The notes beneath the pieces are model-generated. The model did not search any database and was not told the origin of the DNA. It saw nothing but the letters and a program-made list of their open reading frames with translations. DNA of 64,000 bases from JAUVPB01 sp965223695 (GTDB lineage Bacteria; Actinomycetota; Thermoleophilia; Gaiellales; Gaiellaceae). Below are positions 1 through 8,635 of the stretch, piece by piece. Each line of letters starts with the position of its first letter. The stretch's first letter is position 1. Where the stretch lies: NCBI GenBank assembly GCA_965223695.1, contig CBDCXJ010000023.1, positions 186,001 to 250,000 of the forward strand, written 5' to 3'. Made by a program: the position numbers and the translations under genes.

Positions 1-767
1 CTGAACCCGCCCGCGAGACTCCCGTCCGCCGCGAACACAAGCAGCGGTCGCTCAGAGCCGATCCTGGCCCGCTCCGTCACGCGCCGACCGCCTAGCGGGA
101 GCTCGCGCGTATTGCTTGCGATCAGGGATCCCGGCGCCTCGGCGTCCAGGTAAAAGGCGTATAGAAGCCCGTCCGATTCGCTACCGGGCCCTACCACCTC
201 CGAGAGGAGGAGCTCCCCGTAGACCGCGTAGCGACTACCCGGGCGCGGCGACGCCGCGAAACCGAGTACCCGCGTTCCCCGGAACGACCCGACAGCGACC
301 AGACCGAGTTCGCCAGCCGCTGACAGCCGATCCAGCCTGCCGATCGCTCCTGCGTCGAGGTCGCCAAAGAGCGCCGGATTACCGCTCCCGACCTTTGCGA
401 GCTCCACCGGCGTCTCGTCAAGCTGCAGGAGCAGGATGCTCGAGAGGAAGCTGGCCGCAAGCCGCTGCTCGACCGTCCTGCGAAAAGCCTCCAGATCACC
501 GTCTGTCGTTTCGGCGACAACGGCGCCGCTCACCATCACCGCCTCGATCTGGCGGGCGAAGGTATCAAAACGGGCCGTGCTCTGTGCCGCTCGCTCCTTG
601 AGCGCGATCTCCTCATCCTTGGCGGCCTTCTCCTGGAGCAGAACGAATGCCGCCGCGCTCGCACTCAGGCTGAGCGCGAGAACGAGCACGGAAGTGAGAC
701 CCAGGACTCGGCCTGGTCGCGACCGCTGCGGCGCACGGTCCGTGACCAGCTGGTGGATTGAGGCCAT
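1..767 (-). CDS. Membrane-anchored sensor protein, CHASE-like, partial at window edge
   Basis: The open frame enters from the left edge, and its start is the ATG whose complement is at 765-767, with GGAGAA about 8 nt upstream. About 255 codons are visible. Residues 1-20 are basic and cytoplasmic, and residues about 22-44 form one hydrophobic membrane segment. The following extracytoplasmic stretch (FDTFARQIEAVMVSGAVV, then a conserved-looking EAFRRTVEQRL) has the pattern of a CHASE ligand-sensing domain. Proteins of this kind usually continue into a histidine kinase, GGDEF or adenylate cyclase domain, but that part lies outside the window, so the output is unknown. The domain family is inferred from pattern only. 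Confidence 0.6.
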   Translation of the reverse strand, partial: MASIHQLVTDRAPQRSRPGRVLGLTSVLVLALSLSASAAAFVLLQEKAAKDEEIALKERAAQSTARFDTFARQIEAVMVSGAVVAETTDGDLEAFRRTVEQRLAASFLSSILLLQLDETPVELAKVGSGNPALFGDLDAGAIGRLDRLSAAGELGLVAVGSFRGTRVLGFAASPRPGSRYAVYGELLLSEVVGPGSESDGLLYAFYLDAEAPGSLIASNTRELPLGGRRVTERARIGSERPLLVFAADGSLAGGF

Positions 768-940
768 GGCTGTGTTCTCCGATCAGCCGTCTCGCCCCGC
801 GGTAGCGGGCCGGACGCCCACCATTGACTGTCGCCCACGAGAAGCGCCCGGCCGATCCCCCATCCGGGGTAGGGCCTGAATACTTCGCGCCGCCATACCG
901 CCCACAAGGCGACGGCTGCGCGCTCAGGTACGGCTTTCGC

Positions 941-1834
941 TCAGGAAACGGGCTGCGATGATTCGCGCACCGGCTCTTCCCAGGAAGCCCCTGTGACCGG
1001 TAGCTCGTGCGCGACCTCGTCGGGCGCTGACAGGGGCCCGTAGACCTCGGGCCTGCGGTCGCGGAGCATCGGCCACCGTTGCCGCGCGGCATAGACCTTT
1101 TCACGGTCGATCTCAACCACGATCGTGTCGTCGGCCTCGTCGCTCGCTGTAGCCAGGATCTCACCGAAGGGATCGGCGACGAGCGAGCGGCCGCCGAACA
1201 CCCACTCCCCCTCGAGGCCAACCTTGTTGCACGGGGCCATGTAGACGCCGTTCTCGAACGCCCGCGTCCTCATGAGCGCATCCCAGGCTGGCGTCGCCGG
1301 CGTCGCGAACGGGCCGAGAATCAGCTCAGCGCCGTTGACGGTCGCGCAGCGCGCCGTCTCGGGGAAGAAGTGGTCGTAGCAGATCACGATGCCCACTCTG
1401 ATGCCCTTGATCGTCCAGGTCGGGAACAGGGTGCCGCCGCGGAAGTAGATCTTCTCGAGGCTCTGAACGGCTGCCGGGTGCGTCTTCCGGTACTTGCCGA
1501 GGGTCTCGCCGGTCGGCCCGATCAGCATCGCCGAGTCGTAGTAGACGCCCGGGCGCTCCTCCTCGAAGATCGTCGCGCAGATCGTGGTGGCGTGCTCGAC
1601 CGCTTTCTCGCGGATCGCCGTGATGGCGTAACCGTCTTCCCGCTCGGCGCGGTCGAGGTATGCGTAGTCCCTGTACTGGAAGACGTACTCGATGTTGAAG
1701 AACTCGGGCAGGACGATCAGGTCCGGCTGCTCACCCGCGACGTCGTCGATGTAGCCACACGCCTTCGCGACGTTGGCGTCGCGCGCGTCGACCTTGCTCT
1801 GCATCTGGATGAGTGCTAGTCGCAAGGTGCTCAC
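941..1834 (-). CDS. Carbon-nitrogen hydrolase (nitrilase superfamily)
   Basis: A 297-residue cytoplasmic amidohydrolase of the nitrilase superfamily, cleaving a C-N bond in an amide or N-carbamoyl compound through a thioimidate intermediate. The catalytic triad is visible: E44 in LPEFF, K117 in YRKTH and C152 in ICYDHFFPE. Length and the region after the Cys resemble N-carbamoylputrescine or N-carbamoyl-amino-acid amidases. It is the last gene of a minus-strand operon and overlaps the hydantoinase B gene by 4 bp (ATGA), indicating translational coupling. After hydantoin ring opening an N-carbamoyl amino acid is expected, so an N-carbamoyl hydrolase role fits, but the substrate is inferred from context. 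Confidence 0.88.
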   Translation of the reverse strand: MSTLRLALIQMQSKVDARDANVAKACGYIDDVAGEQPDLIVLPEFFNIEYVFQYRDYAYLDRAEREDGYAITAIREKAVEHATTICATIFEEERPGVYYDSAMLIGPTGETLGKYRKTHPAAVQSLEKIYFRGGTLFPTWTIKGIRVGIVICYDHFFPETARCATVNGAELILGPFATPATPAWDALMRTRAFENGVYMAPCNKVGLEGEWVFGGRSLVADPFGEILATASDEADDTIVVEIDREKVYAARQRWPMLRDRRPEVYGPLSAPDEVAHELPVTGASWEEPVRESSQPVS

Positions 1835-3576
1835 GCCGCCTTACCCTCGGCCCGCAACTCGCGCCGCCTGGCATCAGTGGCCGCGACGTCGACTTCATCG
1901 CCATCCCCGGCGAACACGACCCCGTAGATGCGCTCGGCCTCGTCGAGCGAGACGTAGCCGTTCTTGACGTCCTCGACAACTGCCTCGACCTCGCGGTCGA
2001 CCGGGTCGCCAACCCCGCCCCCGCCACCCGGGCGCATGATGAACTCGTCACCGGGAGCGACCGCGATGTCCGACTTCTTGCCGAGCTGAAGCTCGCGGTC
2101 GGTGCCCGGGAAGAAGACGACCCTGTTCGTCCCGGGGGCTGCCCAGCCACCCCAGAGGCCCTCGACACGAGAGGCGAAGGACTTCTCGCACGCAGAGACC
2201 GCCGATCCCGTGCCGCGGATCTCGAATGCCGCCTCGGCCGCCATTCCCCCGCGGAACTGGCCCGGGCCGCCGGAGTCGGTCATCAGCTCGAGCCGCCGCT
2301 TGACGATCGGCATCCGCGTCTCCATGATCTCGGCCGGCATCGCCTCGATCCCGGCCGTCCAGCAATGGACGAGCGCGTCCATGCCGTCGCGCCCCTGCTT
2401 CGCACCGTGGCCGATAGCCGAATCGTCGAAGAACAGCGACAGCCTCTTTGTTTGCGGATCCTCGACGATCGCGATGACGAAGGCCAGGTCGCCGCCGTTC
2501 TGGGCGGGGATGGCGTCCGGCGCTGCATCGGCCAGCGCATGCGTGATCACGTCGGTCAGCCGGGCCGACGTCATGAAGCCCAGGAATGACGCCGCAGGCG
2601 GAGACGGGTTGAAGAGATTCCCGGGCGGGGCGATCACGCTGACCGGGCGGTACTCGCCGCTGTTCGGCGGGAGCTCGGGCGTCGTCAGCCGCTTGAGCGC
2701 GAAGCGGGCGGTGGCGAGCGTGTACCCCCAGGGGCAGTTGACACCGCCGATCTGCACCTCGGCCGAACGACTCAGGTCGACCGTGACCTCGTCGCCGGCG
2801 ATCGTGACGTCACACGCGACCGCGACCGGGTCGCTCCCGACACCGTCGTCGTCCATGTCGTTCTCGTAGCTGTAGGTCCCGTCTGGGATCTGAGCGATCG
2901 CCTCGCGAACGCTCCGCTCGCCGTGGACGAAGATCTCCTCGACGACGGCCTCGTAGACCTCGCGGCCGTAGGCGTCGAGGATGCCGGCGACCTTCTGATT
3001 TGCGAGCCTGAGCGCTCCGGCACCGGCCAGAACGCTTCCCGCTGTCTCGGTGGGAAGCCGCGAATTCGCCTTCAGGATGCGGATGATGTTGTCGTCGAGC
3101 CGGCCCCTGTCATAGAGCTTGACCCCAGGGAAGATCGTGCCCTCCTGGAAGATCTCGGTCGCGTCCGCGGGGTAGAGGTTCTTCGCGCCGGTGTCGCCGA
3201 TGTGCGAGCGCAGGGCGCTGAAGCCGATGATCGATCCCTCATGGAAGATCGGACTGAACACGGCAGCGTCGGCCGGGTGGCCGCCCGTCATGTACGGATG
3301 GTTGCTCAGCACGACGTCGCCCTCAGCAAGCTGGTCCCGACCGCCGATCTCTTCGAGCGTGGCCTCGATGCAGAAATCGAGCGAGCCGAGGAAGATCGGC
3401 AGTCCAGGTGCGTCGGCGATCAGCCGCACCTGCGCGTCGTACAGCGACATCCCGAAGTCGTTGTACTCGTAGATGATCGGGAGCATCACCGTCCGCTTGA
3501 ACATGGTTCTCATGTCGCGCGCGGCAGAGACGAGACCGTTGCGGACGACGGAGAATGTGATCGGGTCGATCGTCAT
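1831..3576 (-). CDS. hyuB: Hydantoinase B / 5-oxoprolinase-type subunit
   Basis: A 581-residue protein of the HyuB family (N-methylhydantoinase B, oxoprolinase C-terminal half, acetone carboxylase alpha relatives). It starts with the usual MTIDPITFSVVRNGL and carries typical blocks such as HPYMTGGHPAD (about residues 92-102) and GGAGDP-like GGGGGVGDPVDR near the C-terminus. It works with the ATP-dependent HyuA subunit encoded just upstream (9-bp gap) to open a cyclic amide ring such as hydantoin or 5-oxoproline. The downstream nitrilase gene overlaps by 4 bp. The exact ring substrate cannot be read from the sequence. Confidence 0.9.
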   Translation of the reverse strand: MTIDPITFSVVRNGLVSAARDMRTMFKRTVMLPIIYEYNDFGMSLYDAQVRLIADAPGLPIFLGSLDFCIEATLEEIGGRDQLAEGDVVLSNHPYMTGGHPADAAVFSPIFHEGSIIGFSALRSHIGDTGAKNLYPADATEIFQEGTIFPGVKLYDRGRLDDNIIRILKANSRLPTETAGSVLAGAGALRLANQKVAGILDAYGREVYEAVVEEIFVHGERSVREAIAQIPDGTYSYENDMDDDGVGSDPVAVACDVTIAGDEVTVDLSRSAEVQIGGVNCPWGYTLATARFALKRLTTPELPPNSGEYRPVSVIAPPGNLFNPSPPAASFLGFMTSARLTDVITHALADAAPDAIPAQNGGDLAFVIAIVEDPQTKRLSLFFDDSAIGHGAKQGRDGMDALVHCWTAGIEAMPAEIMETRMPIVKRRLELMTDSGGPGQFRGGMAAEAAFEIRGTGSAVSACEKSFASRVEGLWGGWAAPGTNRVVFFPGTDRELQLGKKSDIAVAPGDEFIMRPGGGGGVGDPVDREVEAVVEDVKNGYVSLDEAERIYGVVFAGDGDEVDVAATDARRRELRAEGKAA

Positions 3577-3585
3577 CGACGCAAC

Positions 3586-5667
3586 CTACGACGCGCCGGT
3601 CGCCGTTGAGAGTGAGCGCTGCGCAGCGCCAGCGCGCGCTGACACCGTCACGATCAGGTTGCCGTAGTCGTCGACGGCGAGCGTGTCTCCTGGCGAGAGA
3701 AGCGTCGTGGAGGACGCCTCCTCGACGATGGCCGGGCCGACCAGCTCGCTGCCGACCTCGAGAGCGTCTCGCTCGTAGATGGCCCATTCGTGTTCGCCCC
3801 CGCTGGCTCCGTGTGTCGCCCGGCGAGTGCCCTTCGGTGCGGGGCCGGCGCCCTGAGCGGCAGCCTCCAGCCGATGCCACGCCGGCTTGGCGAGTGTCCC
3901 CGTCGCCCGAATGCGGTACGCGGTGACCTGGACGGGATCCTCCATCGCGTAGCCGTAGGTCGCCTCGTGACGGCGATCAAAGGTCGCGCGAAGCTCTGCG
4001 AGATCGAGAGCGCCGACATCGGCTGTGCCCAGCTCGACCGTCAGCGTGTGCTCCTGCCCGTCGTAGCGCATGTCGAGGGCCGCGAGCAGCTGGCGACGGT
4101 CAGCGTCGACCCCGTCTCGCTCGAGAGCAGCGTGCGCCTCACGCTCGAGCTCGCCGAAGAGAGCACTCACCTCGGACGGATCAAGTCCGGTGACGTCGTT
4201 CACGGCGGTGCGAGCGAAGTCGTGGACGAGGTCGAGGTTGAGCATGCCCCAGGCCGAGAACGTCGCCGGCGATCTCGGCACGATGACCGTCGGGATCTGC
4301 AGCCGCCGCGCGAGCGCGGTCGCGACGAGGGGTCCACCGCCGCCGTAGGCGAGGAGAGCGAACGTGCGGGGGTCGAAGCCCTCCTTGATCGTGATCTCCT
4401 CCAGCGTCGCCGCCATCTTCGCCTCGATCAGCTCGACGATGCCGCTCGCGGCGGTGTCGACGTCGAGCCCGAGCGGGTCAGCGATCCGGCTTTCGATAGC
4501 GCCCCTTGCAGCGTCCTTGTCGAGGGGCATGGCGCCACCGAGGAACTCCTGCGGGTCGACCAGCCCGCTGGCGACGGCCGCGTCGGTGAACGTGGGTTCG
4601 GTGCCTCCCTTGCCGTAGCACGCCGGGCCGGGATCGGCGCCTGCGCTCTGCGGACCGACCTCCAGGGCCCCACCGGCGTCGATCCACGCGATGCTCCCAC
4701 CACCAGCACCGACCGTTGCCAGCTGGAGAACGGGCATCAGCAGCGTGAGCTCCTCGACCCGGGCGTTCGACGTGACCCGGGGCTGCCCGTCGACCACAAG
4801 CGCGGCGTCGAAGCTGGTGCCCCCCATGTCGGCGGCGATCACGTTGGGGATGTCGAGAGCGCGTGCAAGCGCGACGGCGCCCATGACGCCGCTCGCGGGT
4901 CCGGAAAGAAGCGTTCGGACGCTCTGGCGGCGCACCTGCTCGGTCGTCATCACGCCGCCGTCAGCCCGGGTGACGTAGAGGTCGCCCGAGAACTTCGCCG
5001 CCGCGAGCTCGTCCTCGAGCGTCGCGATGTAGCGCACCATCCGGCGGCGGATCGACGCATCGACGACCGTGGTCACACTGCGCTCGAACTCGCGGTACTC
5101 GGTGGTGACGAGGTGCGAGAGCGTGTAGTCAAGACCGGGATGCGCCGTTTCGATGAGCTCGCCTATGCGACGCTCGTGCTGCGGGTGCGCGTACGCGTGT
5201 AGCAAGCAGACCGCGATCGAATCGACGTCCTCACCGACGAGCTCCTGAACGGCTGCGAGCGTAGCCTGCTCATTGAGCGGCTCCTCGACTGACCCGTCAG
5301 CGAGGAGCCGCTCGGGGACCCCCCGCCTGAGGTAACGCGGAACGAGGGGTGGCGGCTGGTCCCAGTGCAGCCGGTACATCGGCCAGCTCATGCGGCCGAT
5401 CTGGAGCACGTCGCGAAAGCCCTCGGTCGTTATGAGACCGACCTTGGCGCCCTTGCCCTCGAGCAGCGTGTTGATCCCGAGCGTCGTGCCATGGAAGAAC
5501 AACTCCGACTCCGACAGGTCGAGGCTGGCCTGCTCGATCGCGCTGAGGATGCCCTGGGTCGGATCCGAGGGCGTCGTCGGCGCTTTCGCCACGAGCACGC
5601 CGCCCTCATGGTCGAGCAGGACGAGGTCCGTGAACGTCCCGCCGACGTCAACCGCGAAGGACGTCAT
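3586..5667 (-). CDS. hyuA: Hydantoinase A / 5-oxoprolinase-type ATPase subunit
   Basis: A 693-residue HyuA-family protein, the ATP-dependent half of a hydantoinase or oxoprolinase. The N-terminus has the family's DVGGTFTD phosphate-binding motif, followed by FHGTTLGINTLLEGKGAKVGL. The middle holds the second nucleotide-binding block (AADMGGTSFD) and GAGGGSIAWID, with VGPQSAGADPGPACYG further on. Length is normal for a stand-alone HyuA. The start is the ATG at 5665-5667 with an AAAGGCGGG ribosome-binding site. It is the first gene of hyuA-hyuB-nitrilase on the minus strand, diverging from the alpha/beta hydrolase gene at 5871. The promoter must lie in the roughly 200-bp gap between them. Confidence 0.92.
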   Translation of the reverse strand: MTSFAVDVGGTFTDLVLLDHEGGVLVAKAPTTPSDPTQGILSAIEQASLDLSESELFFHGTTLGINTLLEGKGAKVGLITTEGFRDVLQIGRMSWPMYRLHWDQPPPLVPRYLRRGVPERLLADGSVEEPLNEQATLAAVQELVGEDVDSIAVCLLHAYAHPQHERRIGELIETAHPGLDYTLSHLVTTEYREFERSVTTVVDASIRRRMVRYIATLEDELAAAKFSGDLYVTRADGGVMTTEQVRRQSVRTLLSGPASGVMGAVALARALDIPNVIAADMGGTSFDAALVVDGQPRVTSNARVEELTLLMPVLQLATVGAGGGSIAWIDAGGALEVGPQSAGADPGPACYGKGGTEPTFTDAAVASGLVDPQEFLGGAMPLDKDAARGAIESRIADPLGLDVDTAASGIVELIEAKMAATLEEITIKEGFDPRTFALLAYGGGGPLVATALARRLQIPTVIVPRSPATFSAWGMLNLDLVHDFARTAVNDVTGLDPSEVSALFGELEREAHAALERDGVDADRRQLLAALDMRYDGQEHTLTVELGTADVGALDLAELRATFDRRHEATYGYAMEDPVQVTAYRIRATGTLAKPAWHRLEAAAQGAGPAPKGTRRATHGASGGEHEWAIYERDALEVGSELVGPAIVEEASSTTLLSPGDTLAVDDYGNLIVTVSARAGAAQRSLSTATGAS

Positions 5668-5870
5668 GCGACCCGCCTTTCGAGGTGCCGGTCACAGGCC
5701 ATGAGACAAGCAACATCCGCGGGCCAACTCTACGCAGGCGCGAGCCACCGCGGCTTGCCCTGCTCGCCGACATAGGGTTCCGGGGAGCGCTCGGGAGTGT
5801 TCGGAGGCGGCAACGGCTCGGCTGGCCGTCCATGCCCGCCCTCCGAAACGACACCAAGGAGGCACAGACG

Positions 5871-6890
5871 ATGGCCATTGACTACGACGTGTTCGAGTGT
5901 GGCGATGTGCGTCTTCAGTCCGGAGCGACGATCAGAGACTGCAAGCTCGCCTACAAGACGTTTGGCTCTCTGAACGCGGCGAAAGACAACGTCGTCGTCT
6001 TTCCGACCTCGTACTCCTCGCCCCACAACGACAACGAATGGCTGGTCGGCGAAGGCATGGCCATCGACCCGGCCAAGTACTTCGTCGTGATGCCCAACAT
6101 GTTCGGCAACGGACTGTCGTCATCACCGAGCAACACTCCCGAGCCATACAACGCGGCGCGGTTTCCGCAGGTGACTGCCTGCGACAACGTGCGCCAGCAG
6201 TACCGCCTGGTGACAGAGAGATTCGGTATCGAGCGGATCCGGCTCGCGACGGGCTGGTCGATGGGCGGACTTCAATCGTTCCACTGGGGAGCCCTCTATC
6301 CGGACATGGTCGAAGCAATCGCACCGTTCTGCGGAAGCGCCAAGTGCTCGCGCCACAACTTCGTGTTCCTCGAGGGCGTGAAAGCTGCTCTGACGGCAGA
6401 TGCCACGTTTAACGAGGGCTGGTACACGACGAGACCGACAAAGGGATTGCGCGCGATGTCACGCGTCTACGCCGGATGGGGCTTCTCTCAGGATTTCTAC
6501 CGCGCCGAACTGGACCTGGACGCCCTTGGCTACTCGTCGCTCGAGGACTTTCTTGTCGAGTTCTGGGAAGGATTTTTTCTGACGAAGGACCCGAACAATC
6601 TGCTGACCATGCTCTGGACATGGCAGAACGGAGACATAAGCGACAACGAGCTGTACGACAGCGACTACACGCGGGCGCTCGGCGCGATCAAGGCCAGGGC
6701 CTACGTCATGCCGGGCGAGACCGACCTCTACTTCCCCGTCGCTGACAGCGAGATCGAGGTCGCCAACATGCCAAACGCCGAGCTTGTCCCCATCCCGTCG
6801 ATCTGGGGGCATTTCGCAGGTGGTCTGGGGCTGAACCCGGTGGACGTCAAGTTCCTCGACGACAAGCTGAAGGAACTCCTGAGCGAGTAG
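5871..6890 (+). CDS. Alpha/beta hydrolase, homoserine acetyltransferase (MetX)-like
   Basis: A 339-residue alpha/beta-hydrolase-fold protein of the MetX-like group. The nucleophile elbow is GWSMGG with Ser130; the acid loop MPGETDLYFP and the base IWGHFAGG follow in the expected order. The ATG at 5871 was chosen because AAGGAGG lies 8 nt upstream; the longer in-frame extension lacks such a site. MetX proteins acylate homoserine, but many homologues of this length act as other acyltransferases or hydrolases, and no methionine genes are nearby. The next gene begins 12 bp downstream, so the two are probably co-transcribed. Confidence 0.82.
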   Translation: MAIDYDVFECGDVRLQSGATIRDCKLAYKTFGSLNAAKDNVVVFPTSYSSPHNDNEWLVGEGMAIDPAKYFVVMPNMFGNGLSSSPSNTPEPYNAARFPQVTACDNVRQQYRLVTERFGIERIRLATGWSMGGLQSFHWGALYPDMVEAIAPFCGSAKCSRHNFVFLEGVKAALTADATFNEGWYTTRPTKGLRAMSRVYAGWGFSQDFYRAELDLDALGYSSLEDFLVEFWEGFFLTKDPNNLLTMLWTWQNGDISDNELYDSDYTRALGAIKARAYVMPGETDLYFPVADSEIEVANMPNAELVPIPSIWGHFAGGLGLNPVDVKFLDDKLKELLSE

Positions 6891-6902
6891 TTCGGTTCGA
6901 CC

Positions 6903-7583
6903 ATGGCAGGCCAGTGGAACACGATCGGGATCGCCTCGACGGCCGACGGGCCGCTCGAGCTGCACCGTCACGACGGTGGCGACTTTCTGATCATGATCGA
7001 CGGTCGCGTGCTGATGGATAGCAACGCGAACAGATCAGAGATCGCGCTCGGCGAGCTCGCGTGCCGTGCGTTGCCACCAGGAGACGCTCCCCTCGTGCTG
7101 AGCTCTGGTCTGGGAATGGGTTGCACTCTCCGCGCCGCGCTCGACATACTGCCGCCGCACGCGACCGTCGAGGTCTGCGAGATGACCGAGGCGGTCGCGC
7201 GCTGGTGTCGCGGCCCGCTCGCCTCGGTCAACGGCGATGCGCTGGCCGACACTCGGGTTCACGTCCACCACGTCGATGTCGCCGCCTACATCGCGCAGCG
7301 CGCCCAGGACGAGAGCGCACCTCGCTTCGACGCCGTCATCCTTGACCTCAACGTCGGCCCGCACGCCGGCGTCGACGCCGACACCGATCCTTTCTACGGC
7401 AAGAACGCGCTGGCGAAGACGCGCGCGGCGCTCTCCGCGAACGGGGTCCTCGCAGTCTGGGGAGAGGCGCCGGACTCGGCGTTCGAGCGTCGCCTCGTGG
7501 GCGCTGGCTTCACAGTCGAGGTGAGCGTGCACGGTCGCGGGGGACGCAAGCACGCCGTCCATCTGGCGAGAAAGGCGACCTGA
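6903..7583 (+). CDS. Spermidine-synthase-like protein (class I SAM fold)
   Basis: A 226-residue protein with the Rossmann-type fold of spermidine synthases and class I methyltransferases. Residues about 59-85 give the nucleotide-binding strand-loop LVLSSGLGMGCTLRAAL, VEVCEM follows as the acidic second strand, and DAVILDLNVGPH is the motif where polyamine synthases carry their key acidic residues. Compared with true SpeE the N-terminal beta-barrel is short, and the usual GGGDG is replaced by SSGLGMG, so the aminopropyl donor pocket may not be conserved. It follows the MetX-like gene by 12 bp. Function beyond the fold is uncertain. Confidence 0.72.
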   Translation: MAGQWNTIGIASTADGPLELHRHDGGDFLIMIDGRVLMDSNANRSEIALGELACRALPPGDAPLVLSSGLGMGCTLRAALDILPPHATVEVCEMTEAVARWCRGPLASVNGDALADTRVHVHHVDVAAYIAQRAQDESAPRFDAVILDLNVGPHAGVDADTDPFYGKNALAKTRAALSANGVLAVWGEAPDSAFERRLVGAGFTVEVSVHGRGGRKHAVHLARKAT

Positions 7584-7635
7584 CGCTCGTGCTCGCACAA
7601 GTGGCCAGTCCAGGTGCATGATTGATGCTGCACCC

Positions 7636-8616
7636 ATGAGCAAGCCCGTCATCGACGTGATCGGCATCGGCAACGCCCTGGTCGACGTCATCTCTCAACA
7701 GGATGAGGCGTTCATCGCCACAGAAGGGCTGCGCAAGGCCGCCATGACGCTGATCGACGAGCAGCGCGCGCACCACCTCTACGGTGCAATCGGACCGAGC
7801 ACCGAGATGTGCGGTGGCAGTGCGGCCAACACGATGGTCGGCATCGCCTCGCTCGGAGGCAGCGCCCACTATGTGGGAAAGGTCCGCGACGACGAGCTCG
7901 GCGAGCTCTTCGCGCGCGACATTGGCGCGACGGGCGTCGGCTTCTCGACGTTGCCCGCCAGCGACGGCGTCGCGACCGGCCGCTGCCTGATCATCGTCAC
8001 GCCCGACGCCCAGCGGACGATGAACACCTTCCTCGGCGCTTCCGTCGAGCTCACGCCCGACGATCTCGACCTCGATCTCATCGGCTCCGCCGCCGTCCTC
8101 TACCTCGAGGGCTACCTGTTCGACCCGCCCGGCGCCCAGGAGGCGTTCCGCGTCGCGGCCCAGGCTGCCCACGCCAGCGGCCGCAAGGTTGCGCTCACAC
8201 TCTCCGACAGCTTCTGCGTCGACCGTCACCGCGCCCCGTTCCTCGAGCTCGTCGAGCACGACGTCGACATCCTCTTCGCAAACGTGGACGAGATCACCTC
8301 GCTCTACGAAGTCGAGACGTTCGACGAGGCCTTCCGCCACGTCCGCGGACACTGCGAGGTCGCGGCGCTCACACGCAGCGAGCAGGGCTCGGTCATTCTC
8401 GCGGGCGACGACGTGCACGTGATCGACGCCCACCCCGTCGAGCGGCTGGTAGACACGACCGGAGCCGGTGACCTGTACGCCGCAGGCTTCCTCTACGGCT
8501 ACACACAGGGACACGACCTCGCCCGCTGCGGCGACCTCGGCTCGCTGGCCGCCGCCGAGGTGATCTCTCATGTCGGTGCCCGGCCCGCTGTGCAACTCGC
8601 AGCGCTTATGCGTTGA
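7636..8616 (+). CDS. PfkB-family carbohydrate / adenosine kinase
   Basis: A 326-residue PfkB-family kinase. The N-terminal signature GIGNALVDVI, the substrate-binding CGGSAANTMVGIASLGG and the C-terminal DTTGAGDLYAAGFLYG (anion hole and catalytic Asp) are all present. The arrangement resembles bacterial adenosine kinases and related sugar kinases, which phosphorylate a primary hydroxyl using ATP. The start is uncertain: ATG 7636 gives the usual N-terminus, while ATG 7618 adds six residues and has a weak AGGTG upstream. The 3' end runs into the signal-peptide region of the next gene with a short gap. Confidence 0.88.
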   Translation: MSKPVIDVIGIGNALVDVISQQDEAFIATEGLRKAAMTLIDEQRAHHLYGAIGPSTEMCGGSAANTMVGIASLGGSAHYVGKVRDDELGELFARDIGATGVGFSTLPASDGVATGRCLIIVTPDAQRTMNTFLGASVELTPDDLDLDLIGSAAVLYLEGYLFDPPGAQEAFRVAAQAAHASGRKVALTLSDSFCVDRHRAPFLELVEHDVDILFANVDEITSLYEVETFDEAFRHVRGHCEVAALTRSEQGSVILAGDDVHVIDAHPVERLVDTTGAGDLYAAGFLYGYTQGHDLARCGDLGSLAAAEVISHVGARPAVQLAALMR

Positions 8617-8635
8617 CTTTGCAACGCTGCAGCTT

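Noticed and set aside
1079..1819. Long plus-strand open frames opposite the nitrilase and hydantoinase genes
   Set aside because: They are antisense frames kept open by high G+C third positions; composition is Arg/Asp/Val-rich and no start signals are present.
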